A DNA stretch of 64,000 nt, from assembly GCA_900546345.1 (NCBI GenBank), contig URCI01000001.1, positions 62,001 through 126,000 of the forward strand, read 5' to 3'. Below, in pieces: positions 28,933 through 36,712 of this stretch. Each line of letters opens with the position of its first letter. The stretch's first letter is position 1. Origin of the DNA: an uncultured Prevotella sp. Lineage in GTDB: Bacteria > Bacteroidota > Bacteroidia > Bacteroidales > Bacteroidaceae. Under the pieces are notes generated by a model. That model had not been told where the DNA came from and ran no database searches. It saw only the letters and a list, made by a program, of their open reading frames with translations. Both the position numbers and the translations under genes were made by a program.

Positions 28933-28940
28933 CAAAGATA
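28933..28940 (-). promoter_or_regulatory. -7 box TATCTTTG for recJ-recQ
   Basis: Exact TAnnTTTG match on the minus strand, 24 bases before the recJ ATG at 28909. Confidence 0.6.
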
Positions 28941-29051
28941 CGAATTTTCTTGCTTAATAGCAAAAAAACATTAGAAAAAGTATAGAGAAGGATGGAAATG
29001 AGGATGGCAATCCCCTCGTATCAAGTAAGGAAGCGCAGGATCCTCCTACCC

Positions 29052-29097
29052 TTCCAAAAAGAAATCCGCCTCTTCACACGACAGTGAAGAGGCGGAT
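29052..29097 (-). terminator. Terminator of the C1 peptidase gene
   Basis: ATCCGCCTCTTCAC (29064-29077) and GTGAAGAGGCGGAT (29084-29097) form a perfect 14-base stem with a six-base loop; on the minus strand it is followed by TTCTTTTTGG. Confidence 0.85.
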
Positions 29098-29185
29098 GAC
29101 CTGTTTGTTTTATCTCAAGAAAGGAAGCGCTCTCACGAGGGGAGCTCTTTTCTTCCCAATGATGATGATGCTTTGTTACTTGGCA

Positions 29186-30385
29186 TTAGATATTGCATTT
29201 CTTGCGAATATCCTTTGGCACAGCATTTTTGTTGACCATGAAGTCCATTGTGTTGGCAATGATGAAGTTCTTGGTCATATACCAGATACCATCATAGTCG
29301 CCGCTCTTGCCCCAAGAGTTCTTCACCATGTAGTACTCTTTGCCGTTCTGATCCTTGGCAATGCCGAAGATCAGCATGCCGTGGTCGTCAGTCAACTCCC
29401 AGTCGTCAAAGCGCTCCTGACGCTGTTTCTGCGTCGGTGTCACTTCCGGAACATTCACGCCCAGCGAGTCGACAAGGTTTTTCTTCTTAGCAGCTGTCAG
29501 TTTCAACCAACGGGCCATGTCACTGCCCTTCATGTTCTCCAACTTCTTCTCATCGATGTTATAGGCCAAGCCTTTGCGTGTGAAGCCATCCTCACTGACA
29601 TCACCACCCCAAGCGATGGTATAACCATTCATGATGGCATTGTCGAGAATCTTCTGAAGATCATCGATAGGCACGTTCCATGTCAAAGGATTACGCCAGT
29701 TGTCCTGTACCTCCACAGCAAACTGTGACCAGAAAGGATGATGGGAGAAAGAGGTGAAACTCACGTAGTTGTTCCAGTCAAGACCCAGGGAAGCTGCGAA
29801 AGTCTTCGGGGTATAGGTCTTGCCCTCATAAGTGAACTGCTCAGGACACTTGCCCAAATAAGCATCAAGGATGCCCTGCAATCCCACCTTCCACTGGCTG
29901 GAGATCTTCTTCAGACTGCTCTTGGCCACACTCTGCACGTAGGGAGTCATCACAGAGAAGAACTCACAGAAGTTGTTGAGCGAATCGCCGTAGAGACTGC
30001 CGGGGAAAGGCATCGCATTCTCCGGGCAAATGCCGTAGTGCTCAAGACAGTAAAGAGGATCGTAAGTGCTGCCTCCCTCTGAGAACTGGCAGTCACCATG
30101 CAGACGTACCACCTGGATGGCACGGTCCATATAGGTCTTGTTAGCCACAAAGCTCTCGCACAGATCATAGGTCTTGCCTGTGGCCTTGAGAATCTCTGAC
30201 TCGAAATAGCTCAGTGTAGAATAGTCCCAACACGTGCCTGAGCGGTTCTGATCCTTGATAGAGGTGATTGGATTTTTCTTGATTACGGTAAAGACAGGCT
30301 TATTGGGGTTAACACTGTCTTTCTTCTCAGCGTGGGCACCTAATGTGCACACAGCAAGTAAAGCCAATACGATTGTTTTCTTCAT
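29186..30385 (-). CDS. Secreted C1-family aminopeptidase (bleomycin hydrolase-like)
   Basis: 399 aa. A signal peptide (KKTIVLALLAVCTLGAHA) precedes a papain-fold domain. SIKDQNRSGTCWDYSTLSYF carries the nucleophile Cys52, DDHGMLIFGIAKDQ the His, and YYMVKNSWGKSGDY the Asn. The overall layout, with LCESFVANKTYMDRAIQVVR and GGSTYDPL, is that of the PepC/bleomycin hydrolase (C1B) family, but here exported, as in other Bacteroidales. It likely trims peptides in the periplasm or at the surface. It stands alone, with a terminator after it. Confidence 0.9.
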   Translation of the reverse strand: MKKTIVLALLAVCTLGAHAEKKDSVNPNKPVFTVIKKNPITSIKDQNRSGTCWDYSTLSYFESEILKATGKTYDLCESFVANKTYMDRAIQVVRLHGDCQFSEGGSTYDPLYCLEHYGICPENAMPFPGSLYGDSLNNFCEFFSVMTPYVQSVAKSSLKKISSQWKVGLQGILDAYLGKCPEQFTYEGKTYTPKTFAASLGLDWNNYVSFTSFSHHPFWSQFAVEVQDNWRNPLTWNVPIDDLQKILDNAIMNGYTIAWGGDVSEDGFTRKGLAYNIDEKKLENMKGSDMARWLKLTAAKKKNLVDSLGVNVPEVTPTQKQRQERFDDWELTDDHGMLIFGIAKDQNGKEYYMVKNSWGKSGDYDGIWYMTKNFIIANTMDFMVNKNAVPKDIRKKCNI

Positions 30386-30473
30386 CTTTTCTATTCGTTT
30401 GTCTCTTTAAATGATAAAATTCTGTAATTCTCTCTATATATTCTTTGTATATCTTATTTTCAAGGTGTACACT

Positions 30474-30504
30474 GGAAAGCCCCTTCACTCTTAAGAGGCT
30501 TTCC
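30474..30504 (-). terminator. Possible weak terminator after the Xaa-Pro aminopeptidase gene
   Basis: GGAAAGCC (30474-30481) pairs with GGCTTTCC (30497-30504). No T run follows on the minus strand, so the function is uncertain. Confidence 0.4.
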
Positions 30505-30528
30505 GATGGAGATCACTGCGGAGAAATA

Positions 30529-31932
30529 TTAACGGTTCTCTGCCATGAAAGCCTCCACATCCTTGGGATGATAAGGGATGCGGTCTTTGCCAAGGAAGCG
30601 GCAGCCATCATCGGTAATGAGCAGATCATCCTCAATACGAATGCCACCAAAGTCCTTATAGGTCTCCAACTTGTCGAAGTTGATGAACTCCTTGCAATGT
30701 CCGCTGGCTTTCCAGTCATCAATCAAAGCAGGGATGAAGTAGATACCCGGCTCGTCGGTGACAACGAAGCCTTTCTGCAAACGACGGCCCAAACGCAGGC
30801 AATTTGTTCCGAACTGCTCAAGATTTGGACGGACTTCCTCGTCAAATCCTACATTGATCTGATCGAAGCCTTCCATATCATGCACGTCCATACCCATCAT
30901 GTGACCAAGTCCATGGCACATAAACATGGCATGAGCGCCGGCGCGAACAGCCTCCTCGGTGTCACCCTTCATCAGTCCCAGTTCTTTCAAGCGGTCGGTC
31001 ATCAGGCGGCAAACGGCAAAATGCACGTCCCACCACTTCACCCCGGGCTTTGCAACCTGAAGCACATAGTCATGACAAGCCTCTACGATGGAATAGATCT
31101 CGAGCTGGCGCTGGTCATAATGACCGCTCACTGGGGATGTACGCGTATTGTCGGAACAATAGTTATTAATTGTCTCTGCACCTGCATCGCAAAGCATCAG
31201 ACGACCAGCCTCCAGTTTGTTCATCGAAGGAGAACCGTGCATGATCTCACCGTGCTGTGTCAGGATAGTAGCAAAGCTGACCATGGAGCCGAATCCGTTG
31301 GCGATGCCGTCAAGTGCTCCGGCAATTTCCTGCTCTGTAACTCCGGGGCGGCACATCTTCATGGCTGTGGTATGCATCTTATAACCAATGACTGCGGCAC
31401 GCTCCAACTCCGCGATCTCTTCATCGGTCTTCACTGAACGCATCTTCACGATGGCCTTGATCAGGTCCATGGAAGCGCTTTCTTTCTGTTGGTTGGGATG
31501 GATGCCAAGCAGATCAAAGATCTGAATCTTGATGTCAGCACGGTAAGGCGGCAGGAAGTGAATGGTGCGTTTCTGGCGCATCGCATCGTTGCAGATGGTC
31601 TTCAAAGACTTCATTGGGGCCGAGTTCTTTACTCCGACCTGCTCTGCCATATCGTGCACGCTGTCAACAGAACCATACCAGACGATGTCATCAATGCTGA
31701 TGTCATCACCTATCAGCGTCTCTATGTCGTTATCCACGTCAATAACTCCCACGAGGCCGTCACGGTTCAGACCGAAATAATACAGGAATGATGAATCCTG
31801 ACGGAAAGGATGGTATCCGTTGTTGGGAAAGTTGGCAGGAGAATTATTGTTGCCGAAGAGGATAATCACTCCACTCTTCACAAGCTTTTTGAGTTCAGCA
31901 CGACGACTGACATAAGTTTCTTTGCTATACAT
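30529..31932 (-). CDS. Xaa-Pro aminopeptidase (M24B)
   Basis: 467 aa from the ATG at 31932; the longer open frame extends into the promoter region. It releases N-terminal residues next to proline. The N-terminal domain (RRAELKKLVKSGVIILFGNN, FRQDSSFLYYFGLNRDG) is the aminopeptidase-P N-terminal fold. The catalytic 'pita-bread' domain has LMLCDAGAETINNYCSDNTR, with the DxG...D metal ligands, then CHGLGHMMGMDVHDMEG (His ligand and its surroundings), VVTDEPGIYFIP (Glu) and GGIRIEDDLLITDDG (Glu). Cytosolic peptide turnover is the likely role. It is divergent from the patatin gene, with facing promoters 22 bases apart. Confidence 0.94.
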   Translation of the reverse strand: MYSKETYVSRRAELKKLVKSGVIILFGNNNSPANFPNNGYHPFRQDSSFLYYFGLNRDGLVGVIDVDNDIETLIGDDISIDDIVWYGSVDSVHDMAEQVGVKNSAPMKSLKTICNDAMRQKRTIHFLPPYRADIKIQIFDLLGIHPNQQKESASMDLIKAIVKMRSVKTDEEIAELERAAVIGYKMHTTAMKMCRPGVTEQEIAGALDGIANGFGSMVSFATILTQHGEIMHGSPSMNKLEAGRLMLCDAGAETINNYCSDNTRTSPVSGHYDQRQLEIYSIVEACHDYVLQVAKPGVKWWDVHFAVCRLMTDRLKELGLMKGDTEEAVRAGAHAMFMCHGLGHMMGMDVHDMEGFDQINVGFDEEVRPNLEQFGTNCLRLGRRLQKGFVVTDEPGIYFIPALIDDWKASGHCKEFINFDKLETYKDFGGIRIEDDLLITDDGCRFLGKDRIPYHPKDVEAFMAENR

Positions 31933-31956
31933 AGACACTGAAATTAATAATTGTTG

Positions 31957-31964
31957 CAAAGATA
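31957..31964 (-). promoter_or_regulatory. -7 box TATCTTTG for the Xaa-Pro aminopeptidase gene
   Basis: Exact match on the minus strand, 25 bases before the ATG at 31932. Confidence 0.6.
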
Positions 31965-31986
31965 CTAATTATTCAGTTAAAATGCG

Positions 31987-31994
31987 TAACTTTG
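31987..31994 (+). promoter_or_regulatory. -7 box TAACTTTG for the patatin-like gene
   Basis: Exact match, 22 bases before the ATG at 32016. An upstream TTG start at 31992 would lie inside this box, so it is rejected. Confidence 0.6.
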
Positions 31995-32015
31995 CAATTA
32001 AAATTAAATGTTTTT

Positions 32016-32888
32016 ATGCAAATTGATACGAACACAGGATTGGTGCTCGAAGGCGGAGGCATGAGAGGTGTCTTTACGAGTGGTGTCTTGGATGCCTTTA
32101 TGAAGCATGAAGTATGGTTTCGCTATGTCGTCGCGGTATCGGCAGGCGCATGCAACGGTATGAGTTATATCTCACGACAACCGAGACGCGCGCGGATCTC
32201 TAACATCGACTATCTGGCACAATATAATTATATAGGTCTCAGACATTTGGTGACACAAGGATGTATCTTTGATCAGGAGTTGCTTTATGACCGTTTCCCC
32301 AATGAACTCCTGCCGTTTGACTATGACGAATTCTTCCGCCATGCCGATGGATTCGAAATCGTTGCCACAGACTGCGCATCGGGACATCCGGTTTATCTCA
32401 AAGAGACGCACGACCGCCAAAGGGCTTGCGATATTGTGAAAGCCTCCAGCAGCTTGCCCTACGTAAGCAAGATCGTATGGGTCGATGGACGCCCTATGCT
32501 CGATGGGGGCATTATCGATTCCATACCTGTCATGCGAAGCATCGATGCCGGCCATCCTACCAACGTGGTCATCTCCACACGCAACTATGGTTTCAGGGAG
32601 ATAGGCAAAGATCGAAAGATACCGTCTTTTGTCTATCGCAACTATCCCCGTCTGCGTCTGGCACTCAGTCATCGCATCAGAGCCTACAACCAACAACTGC
32701 AACTACTGGAAGACTTGGAGCATGAAGGGAAAGTGATCTGCATCAGACCCAAAAAGCCGATGGTCGTCAGAAGAATCGAAAAGGACATCAACAAACTGGA
32801 AGCGCTTTACGAAGAGGGCTTTCATATCGGTGAGCAGTTCTGCGAGACCTATGGGAGATTTCTACGGGACTCACCAGAAAAAGTATAA
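32016..32888 (+). CDS. Patatin-like phospholipase (YjjU-like)
   Basis: 290 aa from the ATG at 32016. LVLEGGGMRGVFTSGVLDAF is the glycine-rich oxyanion hole, VAVSAGACNGMSY the nucleophile elbow with its Ser, and MLDGGIIDSIPV the catalytic Asp of the Ser-Asp dyad (D-G-G). The C-terminal part (DRKIPSFVYRNYPRLRLALS and EKDINKLEALYEEG) is typical of the bacterial patatin subgroup. The enzymes hydrolyse acyl esters of phospholipids; the natural substrate is unknown. The 3' UTR is a 22-base repeat array ending in a terminator. Confidence 0.9.
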   Translation: MQIDTNTGLVLEGGGMRGVFTSGVLDAFMKHEVWFRYVVAVSAGACNGMSYISRQPRRARISNIDYLAQYNYIGLRHLVTQGCIFDQELLYDRFPNELLPFDYDEFFRHADGFEIVATDCASGHPVYLKETHDRQRACDIVKASSSLPYVSKIVWVDGRPMLDGGIIDSIPVMRSIDAGHPTNVVISTRNYGFREIGKDRKIPSFVYRNYPRLRLALSHRIRAYNQQLQLLEDLEHEGKVICIRPKKPMVVRRIEKDINKLEALYEEGFHIGEQFCETYGRFLRDSPEKV

Positions 32889-32898
32889 AAGTAAAGGA

Positions 32899-32986
32899 AG
32901 AAAGCACGAGTTGACAGAAAAAAGAGCGCTGCATTTCAGAAAACGAGCGCAGCATATAAGAAAGTAAACACATCATTTAAGAAATA
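32899..32986 (+). repeat. Degenerate 22-base tandem array in the 3' UTR of the patatin gene
   Basis: Four consecutive 22-base units at 32899, 32921, 32943 and 32965 share the shape AAAgagCGC.GCATttcAGAAA. They fill the interval between the stop codon (32886-32888) and the terminator that starts at 32993. Confidence 0.7.
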
Positions 32987-32992
32987 AACAAT

Positions 32993-33023
32993 GAGGGGCA
33001 GGCTGTCATCAACAACCTGCCCC
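32993..33023. terminator. Terminator between patatin and SPFH genes
   Basis: GGGGCAGG (32995-33002) pairs with CCTGCCCC (33016-33023) across a 13-base loop. GA and AC extend the stem imperfectly. Likely used by both converging genes. Confidence 0.7.
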
Positions 33024-33064
33024 ACTCTCTTCATATGCCGAAAGTTCAAGGATTAAACCCTGAT

Positions 33065-34051
33065 CTACGATTCCTTCTTGGTTTTGGCATTGGCATCTCC
33101 TTTATCAGAAGCGAACAACTCCTTTATGCCACCGATACTACCCAACAGATTGGTAGCCTCATAAGGCAGATAGACGGTCTTGGTGCGATCACCTTCCGCC
33201 ACATTCTGCATCATCTGGATATACTTCTGTGCCAACAAGTAATTAGCCGGATTGGTGCTCTTTCCGACAGCCTCCGTAATCTTCTCGATGGCAACAGCCT
33301 CTGCTTCAGCCTTGCGCACCCGAGCCTGCGCCTCACCTTCTGCGCGAAGGATTGCCTGCTGTTTGTCGGCTTCTGCACGGTTGATCGTAGCAGCCTTCTC
33401 ACCCTCTGACCGCAGGATGTCGGCCTGTTTCTTACCTTCCGAGGTAAGAATGGTAGCTCGCTTGTCACGCTCGGCCTGCATCTGCTTCTCCATGGCCTGC
33501 AACACGCTTTGTGGCGGAATGATGTCTTGCAACTCTACACGGTTGACCTTAATCCCCCATTTATTGGTTGCGTCATCAAGAACGCCACGCAGTTTGGTGT
33601 TGATCGTGTCACGAGAAGTCAGCGTCTGATCCAATTCCATCTCGCCTATGATATTACGCAATGTGGTCTGCGTCAATTTCTCAATGGCATTGGGCAGGTT
33701 GTTGATTTCATAGACTGCCTTGAAAGGATCCACAATCTGGAAATACAGCAAGGCATTGATCTGCATTTGGATGTTGTCTTTCGTGATCACATTCTGCTTG
33801 TCGAAGTCGTAAACCTGCTCTCTCAGGTCTATGCTGTTGCTATAGACATAGCGCCCACGCACTAAAGTACAAATGACTTTCGCACGGTCGATAAAAGGAA
33901 TGATGATATTGATGCCTGGTTTCAGCGTTGCATAGTATTTTCCAAGCCGCTCGATAATCTTTGTCTCGCTCTGGGGGATGATGACAATGGCCATCTTAGC
34001 AAAGATGATCGCCAGGACGACAAGTCCTATCAGTACGTATGTTCCAATCAT
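33065..34051 (-). CDS. SPFH/Band 7 membrane protein (stomatin-like, QmcA type)
   Basis: 328 aa from the ATG at 34051. An N-terminal membrane segment (IGTYVLIGLVVLAIIFAKMA) is followed by the SPFH domain (VIIPQSETKIIERLGKYYAT, PGINIIIPFIDRAKVI, LRNIIGEMELDQTLTSRDTI). A long helical region rich in Ala, Glu, Lys and Gln follows (EADKQQAILRAEGEAQARVR). Such proteins organise membrane microdomains, and QmcA family members often come with an NfeD partner. Here an NfeD gene lies upstream on the same strand, separated by about 260 bases that hold a repeat array. Confidence 0.9.
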   Translation of the reverse strand: MIGTYVLIGLVVLAIIFAKMAIVIIPQSETKIIERLGKYYATLKPGINIIIPFIDRAKVICTLVRGRYVYSNSIDLREQVYDFDKQNVITKDNIQMQINALLYFQIVDPFKAVYEINNLPNAIEKLTQTTLRNIIGEMELDQTLTSRDTINTKLRGVLDDATNKWGIKVNRVELQDIIPPQSVLQAMEKQMQAERDKRATILTSEGKKQADILRSEGEKAATINRAEADKQQAILRAEGEAQARVRKAEAEAVAIEKITEAVGKSTNPANYLLAQKYIQMMQNVAEGDRTKTVYLPYEATNLLGSIGGIKELFASDKGDANAKTKKES

Positions 34052-34140
34052 GGTTATTGTTGTTTTATGGGTTAAACTTGTTAGGGACTGCTTGGCGGCA
34101 GTGCACATACCGCCTTACGGCCTTTCTCATATTATTTATG

Positions 34141-34240
34141 AGCATTACACCTTATTATATATAAGCGATACTCCTTTTATACTTAGCATTACACCTTATT
34201 ATATATAAGCATTGCACTTTATAGATACAGATGCCACTAC
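34141..34240. repeat. TACACCTTATTATATATAAG repeat array between nfeD and SPFH genes
   Basis: Two exact 26-base copies start at 34141 and 34185, a 44-base interval (2 x 22). Between and after them stand degenerate units, GATACTCCTTTTATACTTAG and CATTGCACTTTATAGATACA. The unit period is close to 22. The array follows the nfeD stop at 34311 on the minus strand. Confidence 0.75.
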
Positions 34241-34310
34241 ACTCCCGTATGAATGAAGCTCATCAAGCAGAGACAGTACTTCTTTTCAAACTTTCATGGG
34301 GCGATGTCAT

Positions 34311-34763
34311 TTATGCGACCGCCTCCACAGTAACGACAATGCTGGCACGCGCTATGACCTTCACCACCGTTCCTTTCTCGATACGAATACCGCCCTTGCT
34401 AACTGCCCTCCACTCATCACCATCGATTTTGACATAGCCGGGTGCATCGGCAGTAATCGGCTCAATGACTACGCCCTCACGGCCTAAGAGTGCATCAGCA
34501 TTGCTCTTCCTGTCCTGACGGTTGCCATGCAAATATTTCACGACAACCGGACGTACACAGAACACGCACAGACATGAGCAGATGACAAAGACGAGCACTT
34601 GTACCCAAAACGCTATGCCGAAGAATGAAGATATAATAGCTACAGCGGCACCGACCGCAAAGCAAAGCAGGTAGAAGGTACCGGAAGATACTTCCAAGAT
34701 CAAGGCAAGGACACAGATAAGCGTCCATAAGAGCCAAAGGTTTTCAGAAAGATAATCTATCAT
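34311..34763 (-). CDS. NfeD-like membrane protein
   Basis: 150 aa from the ATG at 34763; the frame upstream begins with TTG. Hydrophobic segments at about residues 7-60 (LWLLWTLICVLALILEV, FYLLCFAVGAAVAIISSFFG) are followed by an OB-fold tail (ALLGREGVVIEPITADAPGY and GTVVKVIARASIVVTVEAV). NfeD proteins partner with SPFH proteins in membranes. This is the short NfeD form without the ClpP-like protease domain. It lies upstream of the SPFH gene on the same strand, so the two form a functional pair. Confidence 0.9.
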   Translation of the reverse strand: MIDYLSENLWLLWTLICVLALILEVSSGTFYLLCFAVGAAVAIISSFFGIAFWVQVLVFVICSCLCVFCVRPVVVKYLHGNRQDRKSNADALLGREGVVIEPITADAPGYVKIDGDEWRAVSKGGIRIEKGTVVKVIARASIVVTVEAVA

Positions 34764-34861
34764 AGTCAATGAGGTTGTAATTTCGTACGTAAAATTAAGA
34801 AAAAAAATCGATATTTCCTATATTTTACTTAAAGATTTGCGTGTAAGTTAAGAATTATTTA

Positions 34862-34869
34862 TATCTTTG
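34862..34869 (+). promoter_or_regulatory. -7 box TATCTTTG for the Sel1-repeat gene
   Basis: Exact match, 37 bases before the ATG at 34907. Confidence 0.6.
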
Positions 34870-34906
34870 TAATATTCCGAACCCAAGTAAGACGTAACAG
34901 AAGACT

Positions 34907-35191
34907 ATGACAAGTATTTGGAGAAAGTTTTTTGGTTTCACAGATGAGGAACATGAAGGCGAAACCTATGAGGCGGCTGTGCAAAGGGCCAAAAAGCTCT
35001 TGCAAGAGGAAAACTATGAGGATGCATGCCGCATACTGAAATATGCAGAAAAACAACACCATGCCGAGGCTATGTATTACCTGGCATGGTGCTATTGGAA
35101 TGGTACAGGTGTACGCGAAGATGCTGGCCACGCACGCCACCTATGGAAAGTCTGTGATGCAATGGGGTTCAAAGGAGAGCATCCGGAATAA
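34907..35191 (+). CDS. Short Sel1/TPR-like repeat protein
   Basis: 94 aa. The N-terminal segment (AAVQRAKKLLQEENYEDACR ILKYA) looks like one TPR helix pair; AEAMYYLAWCYWNGTGVRED is one Sel1 repeat (A...L...Y..G.GV..D...A...). Sel1 repeats mediate protein contacts. With only about two repeats, the protein is probably a binding module. It has no signal peptide, so it is cytosolic. Its own promoter (34862) and a hairpin after the stop make it a one-gene unit. No partner can be named. Confidence 0.7.
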   Translation: MTSIWRKFFGFTDEEHEGETYEAAVQRAKKLLQEENYEDACRILKYAEKQHHAEAMYYLAWCYWNGTGVREDAGHARHLWKVCDAMGFKGEHPE

Positions 35192-35203
35192 AGGCTTTCG
35201 TCC

Positions 35204-35228
35204 TCACTCCTTTCTTGAGAGGGAGTGA
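35204..35228. terminator. Hairpin between the Sel1-repeat and M48 genes
   Basis: TCACTCC (35204-35210) pairs with GGGAGTGA (35221-35228), 7-8 pairs and a ten-base loop. Located where two genes converge, so probably a terminator. Confidence 0.55.
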
Positions 35229-35255
35229 TTCTGCCCTTTTCCTATCATCAACCTT

Positions 35256-35343
35256 ATTCCCATTGAAAGCTGGCATAATTTTCTTAAACAACTGGCCTTA
35301 TTCTCTTTGCCAGCTGGCATGATTTTCTTTATCAGCCATCCTT
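35256..35343 (-). repeat. Degenerate 22-base tandem array in the 3' UTR of the M48 protease gene
   Basis: Four exact-length 22-base units start at 35256, 35278, 35300 and 35322. Each begins ATT and shares ..TTCTTt..CAgCTGGCcT. The array abuts and overlaps by 2 bases the M48 stop codon (35342-35344), and ends close to the hairpin at 35228. Confidence 0.75.
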
Positions 35344-36220
35344 ATCTGCGACGGCTTGACTTTTTGCGTTTAGATTTAGTAGCGCTCTTTGTTGTTGTTG
35401 GATGGGCAGCCTGGTAAGCCTGATAATATTTCAGTGCCTCGGGCATCTCCTGCTTAAGAGCTGCAATACGCTTTGCATCGCTGGGGTGATCACTCAAGAA
35501 GTCATTCGTGTTATTATTGCCTTGTGACATGCGCTGCCAGAAAGAAATTGCCTCTTGAGGATTGTATCCGGCCATTGCAGCAAACACAAGTCCCATATGA
35601 TCGGCCTCACTCTCATCATCACGACTGTACTTCAGGTTTGCGAAAGAAAAGCCCTGTTGCATAATACTCGTAGCCAGATTGGCATAATCGCCAACACCCA
35701 GCACGCTGCCTACAATGTTCACACCTTGTGTGGCATACTGCTGACGGATCTGCTTGGACATCTGCTCAGCAGAGTGCTTAGCGACTGCATGTGCGATTTC
35801 GTGACCAAGGACGATGGCAAGCGATGGTTCGTTCTGGGTATAAGGCAACAGGCCCTCATACACAACGATCTTACCGCCTGGCATACAGAAAGCGTTGGCT
35901 TCCTTGTTTTGCACAAGACTAAACGACCAAGAAAAGTTCTTCACTTCATCGGCAGCGCCGTGACTTGTCAGATAGCTTTCTACAGCAGAAGCCAAACGTT
36001 GACCAACCCGCTTTACCATTGCCGTATTCGCAGCATCGGTAGAGAGCTTGGCTGATTGCATAAACTTCTGATACTCCTGATTGCTCAGACTGAGAACTTG
36101 CTGGTCTGTAACCAAGAGAGTGTGCTTACGGCCCGTGATGGGCACCGTCTGCGTAGTACCACAAGCCGACACCAATAAGGCTGCCAGCATTGTGAAGAGG
36201 ACAAACTTAATTTTCTTCAT
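35342..36220 (-). CDS. M48-family zinc metalloprotease lipoprotein
   Basis: 292 aa. The lipoprotein signal is VLFTMLAALLVSAC (Cys20). The M48 domain holds GHEIAHAVAKHSAEQMSK with HExxH zinc ligands, and DDESEADHMGLVFAAMAGYN with the third ligand Glu. It resembles YcaL/BepA/LoiP proteins, which work on outer-membrane protein quality control in the periplasm. The C-terminus is basic (KSATKSKRKKSSRRR). It has its own promoter at 36252 and a repeat array after the stop. Confidence 0.9.
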   Translation of the reverse strand: MKKIKFVLFTMLAALLVSACGTTQTVPITGRKHTLLVTDQQVLSLSNQEYQKFMQSAKLSTDAANTAMVKRVGQRLASAVESYLTSHGAADEVKNFSWSFSLVQNKEANAFCMPGGKIVVYEGLLPYTQNEPSLAIVLGHEIAHAVAKHSAEQMSKQIRQQYATQGVNIVGSVLGVGDYANLATSIMQQGFSFANLKYSRDDESEADHMGLVFAAMAGYNPQEAISFWQRMSQGNNNTNDFLSDHPSDAKRIAALKQEMPEALKYYQAYQAAHPTTTKSATKSKRKKSSRRR

Positions 36221-36251
36221 AGTTAGCTAATATACGTCAATTTACCAAATG

Positions 36252-36259
36252 CAAAGTTA
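36252..36259 (-). promoter_or_regulatory. -7 box TAACTTTG for the M48 protease gene
   Basis: Exact TAnnTTTG match on the minus strand, 32 bases before the ATG at 36220. Confidence 0.6.
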
Positions 36260-36384
36260 GATATTAATCGCATATCAGCAAAGAGAAAATGCAAATATTT
36301 TGCAATTTTCGTTTATTGAAATCGATTGCACTATGTTTTGTGCAAAAAAAGATTGTTTTTCCTAATGAGTAACGGGAAATATCG

Positions 36385-36392
36385 TAACTTTG
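36385..36392 (+). promoter_or_regulatory. -7 box TAACTTTG for a candidate non-coding RNA
   Basis: Exact TAnnTTTG match with TGC following, as at other promoters of the window. No gene follows; a strong terminator stands 150 bases downstream. Confidence 0.55.
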
Positions 36393-36398
36393 CAGCAG

Positions 36399-36580
36399 AA
36401 AAAAGAAGATAATAGATTATTTAGTATAAAGCAAGTTAGTTAGGTAGTTTTTCATATAGGTAGTTATTAGGTATTTGATGATTGGTTAGGTTAATAGATG
36501 TATTAGTTACATAGGTTGAGATTGTTTTTAGGTTTCAAAAGACGGCAGTGATCCATTGTGGATGACTGCCGTCTTTTGTT
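36399..36580 (+). ncRNA. Candidate independent non-coding RNA, about 180 nt
   Basis: A promoter-like box (36385-36392) and a strong terminator (stem 36537-36577) bound about 180 bases with no open frame longer than a few codons (the ATGs are followed at once by TAG). The body is A/G/T-rich with few C, so it can fold little. It carries six TAGGT motifs, at about 36443, 36458, 36468, 36487, 36512 and 36529, some in the form TTAGGT. The size is near that of 6S RNA, but no long paired rod can be drawn. It lies between the divergent M48 gene and the end of aroC. This is an inference from signals alone. Confidence 0.5.
36537..36580 (+). terminator. Strong terminator of the candidate RNA
   Basis: AAAAGACGGCAGT (36537-36549) pairs with ACTGCCGTCTTTT (36565-36577), a perfect 13-base stem, followed by GTTG. 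The arms are A- and T-flanked, so it would work in either direction. Confidence 0.8.
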
Positions 36581-36641
36581 GATAGCAATTTTCTATTTGC
36601 TGGTGACGAGCACACAACGAGTTATGTAATTCGTTATCAAT

Positions 36642-36693
36642 CGATCATTTGCCCACGTCGCCATTTTGTCAATAGCAAGTGGGCAATTGATCA
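36642..36693 (-). terminator. Possible hairpin after aroC
   Basis: CGATCATTTGCCCAC (36642-36656) pairs with GTGGGCAATTGATCA (36679-36693) with two mismatches and a 22-base loop. It lies just past the aroC stop; no T run follows. Confidence 0.4.
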
Positions 36694-36712
36694 TGATGAT
36701 ATCGAGCTCCAT

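Noticed and set aside
31992..32015. TTG start of a longer patatin protein
   Set aside because: It lies inside the -7 box, so it would not be in the transcript.
36399..36580. 6S RNA
   Set aside because: The length fits, but the body is C-poor and no long paired rod with a central bubble can be drawn; left as an unnamed candidate RNA.
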